Assembly: GCA_009917695.1 (NCBI GenBank)
Contig: JAACJG010000013.1
Coordinates: forward strand, 62,001-126,000
DNA from: Candidatus Rifleibacterium amylolyticum
Lineage (GTDB): Bacteria; Muiribacteriota; Ozemobacteria; Ozemobacterales; Ozemobacteraceae
Direction: 5' to 3'
Length of the DNA stretch: 64,000 nucleotides
The first letter of the stretch is position 1, and each line of letters opens with the position of its first letter. The notes beneath the pieces are model-generated. The model was given only the letters and a program-made list of their open reading frames with translations, was not told where the DNA came from and made no database searches. The position numbers were made by a program, and so were the translations under genes. Shown here piece by piece: positions 7,047 through 16,589 of the stretch.

Positions 7047-9560
7047 ATGAGCGAAGAAAAAGAACTGATTTCGCAACTCAATTCAGACAAGCGCAGCGTC
7101 AAGATTCAGGCCATTGTCAAACTGACAAGGGCAGGAAAAAGCGAGCAGGCAATCAGGGCGCTGCTGCCTTTTCTGAGCTGCGACGACCGCGAACTTTCGT
7201 TCTTTGCCAATCAGGCGGCCGGAAAAATTGCCGAGCGAATTAAAATCGATCTCAAGCAGCTTTCAGGCCGCGAGCCTGTTGTCAGCACAATTGATGAGGC
7301 TTCGACTGAGCAGACCACAATGGCTCCCAGTCGTGAAACGTTCCTCAATGCCCGCAAAGACCAGGCAGAAGAACTGCTCGACCTTATACGCAACTCGCCC
7401 GAGAAAATACCTGACGAAGCAATGCCGGCTGTTGGCGCTTTTTTAAGCCGACACGGCGGTATAAGTGACGCCGGGTTCATCGAAAGACAACTTCTCAAAG
7501 ATAATTCGAATCTGGCATTGCCATTTATCAACGCGGCCGAAAGTATCGCTCCGGCTATTCTCCCCAGAGTTCTCCCTAACCTGCTTGCGAGTAACGAACC
7601 ACTGGTGCGCAGCCGCTCCGTAAGCGCTCTGCGTAAAATCGACCCCGACGAAGCAGAGAGACATTTCTCCGATCTGCTCTCTTCGCGCAACCCAGAAAAC
7701 CGGCTGGCCGCAATCGGCATCGGCTTCCTTTTTCCGTTCGACCGCGTCAAAGGCTACATCCTGTCAATGCTGCCAGACGAAAAAGACCAGGAAGTTCTGA
7801 CCGCATGCCAGACCGTGCTCGCTTCAAACCCCGATGTCGATACAGCCTTGAGTATTCTCGACTGCATCGACGCGGTTGCCACGGCACAAAAGCCGATGCT
7901 GACTCTTATTTTCCGCACGGAATGTCAGGCTCTGGCGGCGACTGGCCTGCTCCCTCCCGAACAGGCCACTCCGGATGCGATGATAAAACTCTGGAAGCAA
8001 CAGCGCCTGCAAAGCTTTCTATTCGACCTCGAAATACAGCTGTCATTCGCCGACGACCAGAAAAAAGCCAGTATAATCTGCTGGATAGAAAAGAACAGAC
8101 AACACACCAAGGTTCAGGAACTGATTGAGCGACTTGGCAAAAATCCCCAGACCGAAGATGTTTTTCGACAACTGAACCGGCACCTTTCGATCGAATCAGT
8201 GACACCGCCATCCGGTCTGCCAGACCCGGTAAAATCGAGCAAAGTAACGACCACCGCTGATAATGAAACTGCTGCTGCGCCTTCCGCACTGTCAGAGAAA
8301 CCTTTAGAAGATAGCCGGCAACGGTCTTATGACCCGGGCATCATTCAGAAATTACGCAGCCTGGAGATCGAAGGCTTCGGTCAGAACAAAGCCTGGATAA
8401 TGAAAGAGGCTCTTTCCGGCGAACCGACAATACGGGCAGAGGCTCTCAACGCCCTGCTTCGCATACATCCTGATGGAAAACTCATAGATCTGGCCAAAGA
8501 AGCTTTCAACTGCGAAAGCATAGAAGTCAGAACCTCAGCCTTTAAAATTCTCGAACGCCTTGACCCTGACTATCTCAAAGATAAGATTTCGCTGTTGTTG
8601 CAGGAAACCGACCCGAACCTGCGGATCAGAGCGGTCAGATTTGGCATTAAATACAAACAGGATGAATCAATCGAGGCGCTCAAGCGCCTGCTTAAGTCTG
8701 AAGAACAGTCGGTAAGATCGAATGCGATCAGCTGTCTGGCAATCTGCCCGTTCAACGCGACTTTCAAGCTTCTCATGGATCAGCTTGACCGCGAAGATCA
8801 CCCGGTAATAGCCAAGCAGATCGCCAGCATACTCTTGAGCAACCCTTCCAAAGCTTTGTTGAAAGCCCTCGACAATATTACCAAAACCGCCAATCCAGCT
8901 GTGTCGATGGTTATCTCACAAACCCGCAACGATCTTTTCGACCTTGTCGCGCAGCTGCCCGAAGTCAGCGAACCAGAACCGCAGCCGGCAGCGCCAGAAG
9001 AAGAAAAGCCCTACTCTGTCAGCAAGGTACGCGAAATCGCGCGCCGCAGCAAAGACTGGAAACCTGGCTATAAAGCCGACAAAGACGGCAAAGGCGACGG
9101 CAAATCCTCTCAGGTAAACTGGCAGATGCTTATATCTGGCAGTGTCCTGCTGATCTTTCTTGGACTTCTGCCAATCATGCTGCTGTCAGACCGAGGACAA
9201 ACGGATATCCCGCCAGGCAAAACCTCACAGGAATGGCGTACTGGCGAGCGGGGCAACCCGACACGCGTGGCAATTCCTGATAAATTCAGAATGAACCGCC
9301 CGTGCTCTCTCTCTGGCACCATTGAAAAACTCGTGTCTGACGAAAGTCTGGTGATGGTTCATGAAAACCAGAAAATCATGATCAAATTCGAATTTGCCGC
9401 ATCAAAAGAGTATAATGTCGGCGACAAAATCAACGTGACCATAATACCCTATCGCGTAAACCCGCATGGAATAATACTTTCCCGCGGCCAGGAAATCTCG
9501 GCAGCAGACGGCGATAAGCAGCAACCCGTAGACACACCCACGGAGGGCGAAAACAAATGA
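7047..9560 (+). CDS. HEAT-repeat membrane protein of unknown function
   Basis: 837 aa. Most of the protein is helical and repetitive with HEAT-like units, for example VKIQAIVKLTRAG, VRSRSVSALRKIDP, IRAEALNALLRIHP, LRIRAVRFGIKY and VRSNAISCLAICP. The repeats run from about residues 10-290 and 430-630, separated by a Ser/Thr/Pro-rich linker. One membrane segment lies near 692-712 and a small beta-rich domain of about 90 residues lies beyond it. The orientation suggests a cytoplasmic HEAT scaffold and an extracytoplasmic tail. It follows pilQ by 54 bases and overlaps the next gene by four bases (ATGA). A role as a docking scaffold for the neighbouring pilus machinery is possible but unproven. 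Confidence 0.7.
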   Translation: MSEEKELISQLNSDKRSVKIQAIVKLTRAGKSEQAIRALLPFLSCDDRELSFFANQAAGKIAERIKIDLKQLSGREPVVSTIDEASTEQTTMAPSRETFLNARKDQAEELLDLIRNSPEKIPDEAMPAVGAFLSRHGGISDAGFIERQLLKDNSNLALPFINAAESIAPAILPRVLPNLLASNEPLVRSRSVSALRKIDPDEAERHFSDLLSSRNPENRLAAIGIGFLFPFDRVKGYILSMLPDEKDQEVLTACQTVLASNPDVDTALSILDCIDAVATAQKPMLTLIFRTECQALAATGLLPPEQATPDAMIKLWKQQRLQSFLFDLEIQLSFADDQKKASIICWIEKNRQHTKVQELIERLGKNPQTEDVFRQLNRHLSIESVTPPSGLPDPVKSSKVTTTADNETAAAPSALSEKPLEDSRQRSYDPGIIQKLRSLEIEGFGQNKAWIMKEALSGEPTIRAEALNALLRIHPDGKLIDLAKEAFNCESIEVRTSAFKILERLDPDYLKDKISLLLQETDPNLRIRAVRFGIKYKQDESIEALKRLLKSEEQSVRSNAISCLAICPFNATFKLLMDQLDREDHPVIAKQIASILLSNPSKALLKALDNITKTANPAVSMVISQTRNDLFDLVAQLPEVSEPEPQPAAPEEEKPYSVSKVREIARRSKDWKPGYKADKDGKGDGKSSQVNWQMLISGSVLLIFLGLLPIMLLSDRGQTDIPPGKTSQEWRTGERGNPTRVAIPDKFRMNRPCSLSGTIEKLVSDESLVMVHENQKIMIKFEFAASKEYNVGDKINVTIIPYRVNPHGIILSRGQEISAADGDKQQPVDTPTEGENK

Positions 9561-10372
9561 CCTGGCTCGACCGCCTCGAAAAACGATACGGGCACTGGGG
9601 CCTCGAAGGCCTTATCCGGCACATTTCATTGCTTATGCTCGTTGTGTTTTTCCTTGACCGATCTGGCATGCTGCCCTACCACATGCTCTACCTGCATCGC
9701 GATTCGATTTTAAACGGGCAGGTCTGGCGCCTTTTCACATTTCTGCTCATACCCTTCAGCACAAATATTTTCTTTCTGATTTTTGAGCTGTCGATTCTGG
9801 TTATGTGTGCTGATGGCCTCGAAGCCAGGTGGGGCACCTTCAAACTGACCGCTTATTATGCTGTCGGCGCCATCTCCAATATCCTTGTCGCCCTGATGCT
9901 GCCAGAAGTACAGTTTGGCAGTTATTTCATCTATATGAGCCTGTTTCTCGGCTTTGCCACCATATACCCCGACTATGAGATTCTGCTTTTCTTCGTTCTT
10001 CCTGTTAAGATCAAATATCTGGCCATGATCTCGGGGGGCATTATGCTCTATAATTTTGCCGTAGCGGCGGTTTATGTAAAAATCGCCATTGCGCTCACCG
10101 TAGGCAACTATCTGCTATTCTTCGCTCAGGATGCAATCTCCTCTATTCGTCACAACCGCCGCCAATATGCGCGCGCCAGCGAATTCGAAAAAGCTTCGAC
10201 CAGAACCGAAGAATTTCGCCATAAATGCAGTGTCTGCGGCATAACCGATACCAGCAATCCTGAAGCGCAGTTCAGATACTGCACCTGCCCTGAGTGTGGC
10301 GAGCATGGCACCGCCTTTTGCCTCGAACATCTAAAAGAGCACAAAGAAAGCGTCTCTTCGTCGCCAACCTGA
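9557..10372 (+). CDS. Rhomboid-like membrane protein lacking catalytic motif, with Cys-rich tail
   Basis: 271 aa. Six hydrophobic segments cover about residues 20-200, and GQVWRLFTFLLIPF followed by a second-loop EARWGTFKL resembles the L1/L2 region of rhomboid-family proteins. The catalytic GxSG motif and the partner His are not found, so it is probably a pseudoprotease of the Derlin/iRhom kind. The last 50 residues hold a cysteine/histidine-rich segment (CSVCG, CTCPECGEHG, CLEHLKEH) that looks like a zinc ribbon. It is translationally coupled to the HEAT gene. The function is unknown; adaptor or quality-control roles are known for other pseudorhomboids. Confidence 0.65.
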   Translation: MTWLDRLEKRYGHWGLEGLIRHISLLMLVVFFLDRSGMLPYHMLYLHRDSILNGQVWRLFTFLLIPFSTNIFFLIFELSILVMCADGLEARWGTFKLTAYYAVGAISNILVALMLPEVQFGSYFIYMSLFLGFATIYPDYEILLFFVLPVKIKYLAMISGGIMLYNFAVAAVYVKIAIALTVGNYLLFFAQDAISSIRHNRRQYARASEFEKASTRTEEFRHKCSVCGITDTSNPEAQFRYCTCPECGEHGTAFCLEHLKEHKESVSSSPT

Positions 10373-10377
10373 TTTGT

Positions 10378-10399
10378 GTAAAAAAGTGTTTTACATTTT
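10378..10399 (+). terminator. Possible weak terminator hairpin
   Basis: A GTAAAA/TTTTAC inverted repeat with a five-base loop followed by ATTTT lies just after the rhomboid-like gene. The stem is AT-only apart from its ends, so termination would be weak. Confidence 0.2.
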
Positions 10400-10442
10400 G
10401 TAAAAACTTGTTCAGCTTCTGTAATGGTTTAATTTTTCTCGC

Positions 10443-10471
10443 TTTACAGGCGGGACCTGTTCTTCTATTAT
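10443..10471 (+). promoter_or_regulatory. Predicted promoter of the Ig-like/Kelch protein operon
   Basis: TTTACA (10443-10448) and TATTAT (10466-10471) are separated by 17 bases. The ATG follows 30 bases later, marking a new transcription unit. Confidence 0.5.
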
Positions 10472-10501
10472 GAATATATCTACAGAGACAGAGGCCTGAG
10501 C

Positions 10502-13500
10502 ATGAGTTTTCTTCGAAAAAGAGCGGCTGTATTGTTTTTTCTGGCACTTGTAATCACCAGCGGTTGCAGAATAATACCATGGTTTGGCGATTACCCGTCT
10601 TTCGACGACGAGTCTGCTGTCAGCGAGCTGATTTTAAGCAGAAACATTGACGCAACTCAGGCCTTCAATTTCAATACGACCGGATTTAAGCTCAGTATTC
10701 CAGCCGGAGCTCTCGAGACTGACAGCAAAATTGAGATCACCAGATACCCGCTGCTTAACCCGGCGATGAATCTGCCCAAAGAATACAAACCACTCAGCGA
10801 GCTTTATGCAATCAAATTCGTGCCGCCAGTAACAACGCTCAGTCAGGCAGCCACGATCAGATTTCAGGTAAATGAATCGTTAGCTGGTCAAACCAGATTT
10901 GCCGCTCACCGCAATGAAAAAGGCGAATGGAAGTTCGCCAGCCCTCTGCCACAGGAATCCGCCACTGAAATCAGCTTTGAAACCCTTAATTTTTCAGACT
11001 GGGTGCTGGTTGAACGGGCCAGAAGCTTCTCTGGCGCCCTCTCACAGGGACTGCAGATAACGGCTTCTCCTTCAGCAGCAATTGCTTCCATTACCGGCTT
11101 TTTTGAAGAAGATATTGAACTAAGCGTCTGTCTCAAAGCTGACCAGCCATTGAACATAAGCCCCGCCAACAGTCAGCTCAAAATACAACTGGCGAACTAT
11201 GATTCTTTCAATATCGATCTGGCAAGCCCCGACTCGCCCGACAGCTCAAGAAATTACACTTCTGATACAGACGGAAATGTCTCCATTGATCTGCTCAGCG
11301 CAAGCCTGGCCAGGACTGCTGCCAGCGGCAACAATGCGACTTATACAACCCTGCTGAAGCTAAAGGGAAAAACGCCAGAAGAATTGCCGACTTTTCTGGC
11401 TCTGAGCGCATTCTATACGACAGAAAGCGGCATAAACTACAGCGCGGTTCAGACACTTACTTTCAGCAAAGCGCCGCCAGTCGACGAAAACACGCCCACA
11501 GCACCACGTATAAGCGACACTATTCCCATAAATGGGGCCGACCAGATTGCAGGTAATACCGGGATAACCATAGTATTCGACAGCAAAATGAACCTTGAAT
11601 CTGTGCAGAACGCTCTGAACATAGCAGACCGGGCTGGCAACTCCGTGAGCGGTTCTTTCAGCTGGCAGGAAGACAGAGTACTGACTTTCACACCAGCACA
11701 GACTCTTCTGCCCGCCACCGAATATGTCATTTCCTTCAGCGATGGTGCTGTTGGCCTGAATGGCCTGGCACTGACGGTAGAAGGCGAATCTGTATTCACC
11801 ACAGCCGGCAGCGATCCAGCTGAGCTTGTCAGCTACACGCCAGCAGACAATGCCCTATCGGTGGCTTTCGACACGCCAATTTTTCTGAAGTTTTCACAGC
11901 CGATCGACCCGGCAAACCTCAAATTTACTGTCAGCCCGGCTATTGCCGGCGATTTCACCGCCACCTGGAACGACAGTAAGACTGAAGTTACCATTCTTTA
12001 TGGCAGTGGCTATACAAGCAATCAGGTTTACGAAGTAAGCGTACTCGAAACAACGCTCGACAGCTATGGCCAGGCAATCAAAACCTCATACAGCTTCAGC
12101 TTTACCAGCGAAACCTACGTAGCCAGCAGGCTTATCGGCATTCAGCCCGCTTCTGGCAGCGTTGACATAATGCCTGATGCGGCATTTGTCTTCACATTTG
12201 ACCAGCCAATGAACGAAGCCGAAACACAGCAACAGATCAGCTTTTCTCCGGTCTTAAGCGGAATTGTCTATACCTGGTCTGAAGGTTCAACCAGACTTGC
12301 GATTGCTTATGCTGACAAACTGCAGACTGGCACAGATTATGTGGTAACCATTGGTAAAACCGCAGAAAATCAGCTTCTGACCAGCTACATCATCAGCTAT
12401 CGGGTAATCGATGCCTTACAGGTTACCAGCACGATACCGGCAGATGGCACTTCTGGCATTTCAGTCGGCCAATCGGTAGAAGTCAGATTCAACAACCCGG
12501 TAGAGACATCGACACTCGCCCTGACAGTCAGCCCATCGCCAGCAGCCGGTTTTACCAATATCTGGAGCGATGAAAACAGGCTCCTCACCCTTGTTCCAAA
12601 TGCTGACCTGCTCGAAGAGCAGATTTATCAGTTCACTATCGGCAAGACTGTTGCCGACACCTTTGGTACAAGCCCAGACAGCAATTACGTTTTCAGCTTC
12701 ACTACCGGTACGGTTACCCCGCCGACGATAACTTCTACTCAGCCCGTCGCCGGGTCATACGACGTGCCGGTCAACCAGCAGATTAAAATTCTGTTCAGTA
12801 AAGCCATGGATCAGACCAAAACCCAGGCAGCTGTTACTGTCAGTCCGGCAGTTACCCCTGCTTTTACCTGGGAAAACGCCGACACCACCATGGTTATCAG
12901 CCTGGGCGAGACGCTTGCTTATGACACCTCTTATCAGATAACTGTCGGAACAGGCGCAACCGACAAATCAGGCCTGGCTCTGGCCCAGAATTATCAGCTC
13001 GGCTTCAAAACCGTTACCAGGCCGGCAGTATTGTCCAGCAAATGCTATCCTACATCGGGTGCCAGCGGCATTCCGCCACAGGCTGTTGTTAAAATCGAGT
13101 TTTCCAAGGCCATGAATAAAGACAGCGCTCAGACGGCCTTCTCGCTCAAACTGGGCAGCACGGCAATAAATGGTAATTTCAGCTGGAGTGGCAACATCAT
13201 GAGCTTCACCCCTGCCGCCACCCTTTCTTATGGTCAGACTTACCAGATCAGCGTTGCTGACACCGCTCTCGACAGCCTTGGAAACAGTCTTTCGGCTGCT
13301 GTGAGCTGGAGTTTTACCACTGCCGCTGATGAAGGCAAGGTATGGGTTCTGGAACAGCAGGAAACCGAAGATACTACAACCTTTTCAAAGAGATCAGAGC
13401 ATGTCATGATCGGGTTCAACAACAAGCTCTGGGTAATTGGCGGCTTTGATGGCACTGATTATCTCAATGACGTCTGGAGCTCATCTGATGGTGGCAACTG

Positions 13501-14287
13501 GACGCGCGAAACCTCTGCAGCAGCATTTGGAGCAAGATCGGGGCACTCCTGCGTCGTCTATGATGGCAAAATCTGGCTGACTGGCGGATATTCAGAAGCT
13601 GCAGGTCTATTTGACGATGTCTGGAACAGCAGCGATGGCAAAAACTGGACTCAAGTAAGCAGCTCTGCCGATTATTACGCCCGCCACACACACTCTATGG
13701 CGGTTTTCGCTAACAAACTCTGGATCATTGGCGGACAAGGGCTCAATGACGGCGGTGCCTCAATACTGCTAGATGACTGCTGGAGCTCAAGTAATGGCCT
13801 GACCTGGACGCAGAATTCCAGTATTGTTACATTCTTTCCGCGCAAACTACACAACTCTGGTGTCGTTAATGGTCGCTTGTGGATCTGGGGCGGATATGGC
13901 GAAGATGCAGACGCTAACGTAAGGGCCCTGAGTGATGCGTGGTCTACTGCTGATGGCGAATTCTGGCGACTCGAGGCAAGCTCTGTGGCATTCCCGGCCA
14001 GATGCGCCGCGGCTGTCACAACATTCAACGACCGCATCTGGATGATTGGTGGAGCCAACGACGATCCTTATTTATTTGGCACAACCTATTACAACGATAT
14101 CTGGGCCAGCGCCGATGGCACGAACTGGGTGCAGATTCTCGGCAACTCTGCCGGAAGCAGCACACAATTCTCACCGCGGGTATTGCATGGAGCGGCAACA
14201 GCAGGCGCGAAACTTTTTGTCAGCGGCGGCGAAAAGGATGCAACAACAGGCTATGAGCTGAGCAATGAGGTCTGGTCGACAGAGTAA
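10502..14287 (+). CDS. Secreted multi-domain protein: ZU5-like, SbsA-type Ig-like and Kelch repeats
   Basis: 1261 aa. The N-terminus is a signal peptide ending ITSGC, a near-lipobox, so it may be a lipoprotein. Residues about 50-170 resemble a ZU5-like module (LSIPAGALETDSKIEI). From about 330 to 940 there are about six repeats of roughly 100 residues of the bacterial Ig-like Big_5/SbsA type, each with STxPxxG, a KAMD-type strand and a LxxxTxYxITVG strand. Residues about 950-1261 hold five or six Kelch-type units (LWVIGGF, IWLTGGY, LWIIGGQ, LWIWGGY, IWMIGGA), probably one beta-propeller. The protein is exported and probably surface-attached, with a binding or adhesive role inferred from the domains. 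It overlaps the histidine kinase start by one base (TAATG). Confidence 0.8.
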   Translation: MSFLRKRAAVLFFLALVITSGCRIIPWFGDYPSFDDESAVSELILSRNIDATQAFNFNTTGFKLSIPAGALETDSKIEITRYPLLNPAMNLPKEYKPLSELYAIKFVPPVTTLSQAATIRFQVNESLAGQTRFAAHRNEKGEWKFASPLPQESATEISFETLNFSDWVLVERARSFSGALSQGLQITASPSAAIASITGFFEEDIELSVCLKADQPLNISPANSQLKIQLANYDSFNIDLASPDSPDSSRNYTSDTDGNVSIDLLSASLARTAASGNNATYTTLLKLKGKTPEELPTFLALSAFYTTESGINYSAVQTLTFSKAPPVDENTPTAPRISDTIPINGADQIAGNTGITIVFDSKMNLESVQNALNIADRAGNSVSGSFSWQEDRVLTFTPAQTLLPATEYVISFSDGAVGLNGLALTVEGESVFTTAGSDPAELVSYTPADNALSVAFDTPIFLKFSQPIDPANLKFTVSPAIAGDFTATWNDSKTEVTILYGSGYTSNQVYEVSVLETTLDSYGQAIKTSYSFSFTSETYVASRLIGIQPASGSVDIMPDAAFVFTFDQPMNEAETQQQISFSPVLSGIVYTWSEGSTRLAIAYADKLQTGTDYVVTIGKTAENQLLTSYIISYRVIDALQVTSTIPADGTSGISVGQSVEVRFNNPVETSTLALTVSPSPAAGFTNIWSDENRLLTLVPNADLLEEQIYQFTIGKTVADTFGTSPDSNYVFSFTTGTVTPPTITSTQPVAGSYDVPVNQQIKILFSKAMDQTKTQAAVTVSPAVTPAFTWENADTTMVISLGETLAYDTSYQITVGTGATDKSGLALAQNYQLGFKTVTRPAVLSSKCYPTSGASGIPPQAVVKIEFSKAMNKDSAQTAFSLKLGSTAINGNFSWSGNIMSFTPAATLSYGQTYQISVADTALDSLGNSLSAAVSWSFTTAADEGKVWVLEQQETEDTTTFSKRSEHVMIGFNNKLWVIGGFDGTDYLNDVWSSSDGGNWTRETSAAAFGARSGHSCVVYDGKIWLTGGYSEAAGLFDDVWNSSDGKNWTQVSSSADYYARHTHSMAVFANKLWIIGGQGLNDGGASILLDDCWSSSNGLTWTQNSSIVTFFPRKLHNSGVVNGRLWIWGGYGEDADANVRALSDAWSTADGEFWRLEASSVAFPARCAAAVTTFNDRIWMIGGANDDPYLFGTTYYNDIWASADGTNWVQILGNSAGSSTQFSPRVLHGAATAGAKLFVSGGEKDATTGYELSNEVWSTE

Positions 14288-16134
14288 TGAGCAAAGAATT
14301 CCCAGCCTATTCGGTAGACCGTTATGTCCGCGAGACAGAATCATCGGTTGAGTTTATCAGTCATGGAATCGAAGACTACAGACAGATAACCAGTCGCCTG
14401 ACAGGTTCTGAAACTCGCTGGCTTTGGGCACCAATGTTCACTTTTGCTGTGATCTATCTTGGCTGCTATCTCGCCGACATCAGATACGGTTCGGCACGAC
14501 ATGCGGGCATAACCTATACCGTCTTTCTGTTTTTCAACATTGCGGCTGCTCTTATCGCTGTTAACAGCTGGCACGCAATTCCCAGTCGAAGCATCGCCAA
14601 AGATTCGATGCTGATGTTGACCCTTTCCCTTTGCAGCGCGGCTATTGGCAACGTTTTCGATACGATTTTCTGGCTTTCAGGTCTCTCGCCCTTTAAACAA
14701 AATGTTTTTACCAATCTCTTTTTTGTTTTTGCGATTCTCTTCGCTATGCCGGGAGTTTATCTGCTTGGTCGCGTCTGCCGCGTCAAGTTTGACAAAAAAC
14801 CCCTGCTCTACAGTATCGGGCTGTCACTTATTTTCATTATTATTCCAATTGCCATGAATCCTGGCATTTTATCGCAATCACCAGAACTCTCTAACCTCAA
14901 GGAGTTCATTTTCGGTCTGGTTTATGCAATCGGAATCGGTTATCTGGCCGCTCTCAGCATACACCTCTGGCATTACGCCCAGGGGCGCCTGCAGAATCCA
15001 GCAAGACTGATCGGCATAGGCCTGATTCTCCTGAGCTTCGGGTGTGCCATCTATTCAGGCTTGTTTACCAGCACGCCTGCTCATGAAATTCCCTCTAATC
15101 CGGTTCATGTAATCATCGCCATGGGCTACGTAATCGGAGCTCTTGGCATTAAACGAACAGAAATGACAATCCGCATCATCTTCAACCTGAAAGACCCGAA
15201 ATTACCGCCTTCTCTGCCACTCATTGAAATTTTTGGGCCGAACCAGGGTCTTGAAGTCTATCAAAAAATGGAATCCCGCATAAAAACGACATTTGAAGAG
15301 CTTCTTCGTGCCAAAGCTGAGACTGAAATGAAACAAAAAATCATCAGCGAACTTGAAACCGAAGTCAGGCTGCGCAAAGAAACCGAGCAGGCATTGATAC
15401 AGGAAAAAGAAAAGGCCGAAGAAGCCAATAAAACCAAATCCCAGTTTCTCGCCATGATGAGCCACGAGCTGAAAACGCCCCTCACGGCAATTAGAGGTTA
15501 CGGCCAGCTTCTTTACAGCCCCCCGGACAAAGTCGCAGCCATGTCGGATGACAAAACCAGAGAAATTGCGGAACAGATAGTCTTCAATGCCGGTCATTTA
15601 CAGACTATGATCGATGGGATACTGCGTTTTTCGCAGCTGGAAAGCGGCAAATTTACTTATCACAAAGAAGAGTTTCTGCTGGCCGAACTTGCCGACTATA
15701 TAGACGCACTGATATTGCAGCAGCAGCAATTTTCCAAAGCAAGATTCAGCCTGGATATCCAGGAACGACAATTGAAGATTTACACCGACAAGCTTTCTCT
15801 TCAGCATATAGTCGTAAACCTGCTGATGAACGCAATCAAATTCTGCAAAGAAGGTGACATTGCCATAAAAGTGGTGAGAAAAGACAGCGATCTGCTGATC
15901 GAGGCCAGAGATACCGGCATTGGCATCTCTGAGCAGAATATTGACAAAATTTTCGATGCGTTTTACCAGGTAAGTCACGGGAACCGTCGCAAATACGGTG
16001 GCGCCGGCCTTGGACTAAGTATTGTCAAAAAACTTACCGAAGAACTTAATGGAAAAATTGTTGTAGAAAGCAAGGTTAACGAGGGCAGCAGATTCGAGGT
16101 GCTGTTGCCTGATGTAATCAGAGAAAGAACATGA
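14287..16134 (+). CDS. Membrane histidine kinase
   Basis: 615 aa. About eight hydrophobic segments occupy residues 38-285, followed by a coiled coil at about 335-385. The HisKA dimerisation helix carries SHELKTP with the phospho-acceptor His393. The HATPase domain has the N box near 511-520 (NLLMNAIKF), the G1 box DTGIGIS, and [13 protein letters not shown]. There is no receiver domain, and no response regulator is adjacent; the nearest CheY-like gene is at 36678. It is cotranscribed with the upstream Ig-like/Kelch protein and with rnhA downstream (four-base overlap). The multi-spanning sensor region is of unknown ligand. Confidence 0.9.
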   Translation: MSKEFPAYSVDRYVRETESSVEFISHGIEDYRQITSRLTGSETRWLWAPMFTFAVIYLGCYLADIRYGSARHAGITYTVFLFFNIAAALIAVNSWHAIPSRSIAKDSMLMLTLSLCSAAIGNVFDTIFWLSGLSPFKQNVFTNLFFVFAILFAMPGVYLLGRVCRVKFDKKPLLYSIGLSLIFIIIPIAMNPGILSQSPELSNLKEFIFGLVYAIGIGYLAALSIHLWHYAQGRLQNPARLIGIGLILLSFGCAIYSGLFTSTPAHEIPSNPVHVIIAMGYVIGALGIKRTEMTIRIIFNLKDPKLPPSLPLIEIFGPNQGLEVYQKMESRIKTTFEELLRAKAETEMKQKIISELETEVRLRKETEQALIQEKEKAEEANKTKSQFLAMMSHELKTPLTAIRGYGQLLYSPPDKVAAMSDDKTREIAEQIVFNAGHLQTMIDGILRFSQLESGKFTYHKEEFLLAELADYIDALILQQQQFSKARFSLDIQERQLKIYTDKLSLQHIVVNLLMNAIKFCKEGDIAIKVVRKDSDLLIEARDTGIGISEQNIDKIFDAFYQVSHGNRRKYGGAGLGLSIVKKLTEELNGKIVVESKVNEGSRFEVLLPDVIRERT

Positions 16135-16589
16135 ATCAGGAATTCAAACAGGTAGAATTATATTCAGATGGCGCCTGCAGCGGCAACCCCGGCCCGGGCG
16201 GCTGGGGAGCGATACTTCGCTTCAAGGGCATAGAGAAAGAATTGTCAGGCGGAGAAAAGGCTACAACCAACAACCGCATGGAGCTGATGGGTGTTATTGC
16301 CGGCCTTGAATCGCTTAAAGAGCCTTGTCAGGTCAACATCTTCACCGACAGCCAGTATATTGCCAACGCCTTTTTGAAGAACTGGCTCGAATCCTGGCAG
16401 AAAAACGGCTGGAAAACAGCTGCCAAAAAGCCTGTTAAAAACAAAGAACTATGGGAAAGACTTCTTGTGCAAGCTTCTCGACACAATCTGGCCTGGAACT
16501 GGATCCGTGGACATGCCGGTCACCCTGAAAACGAGCGATGTGACAAGCTGGCAGTATTCGAACGCGACAAGTTCGCCGGTAAAGCTTGA
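16131..16589 (+). CDS. rnhA: Ribonuclease HI
   Basis: 152 aa, the usual length for bacterial RNase HI. Catalytic carboxylates are visible in [14 protein letters not shown], in NNRMEL, in FTDSQY and in NERCDKLA. The handle region [14 protein letters not shown] is present. The enzyme cuts the RNA strand of RNA-DNA hybrids and acts in the cytoplasm during replication and repair. The ATG overlaps the histidine kinase stop by four bases, and its own stop overlaps the next TTG start. Confidence 0.95.
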   Translation: MNQEFKQVELYSDGACSGNPGPGGWGAILRFKGIEKELSGGEKATTNNRMELMGVIAGLESLKEPCQVNIFTDSQYIANAFLKNWLESWQKNGWKTAAKKPVKNKELWERLLVQASRHNLAWNWIRGHAGHPENERCDKLAVFERDKFAGKA

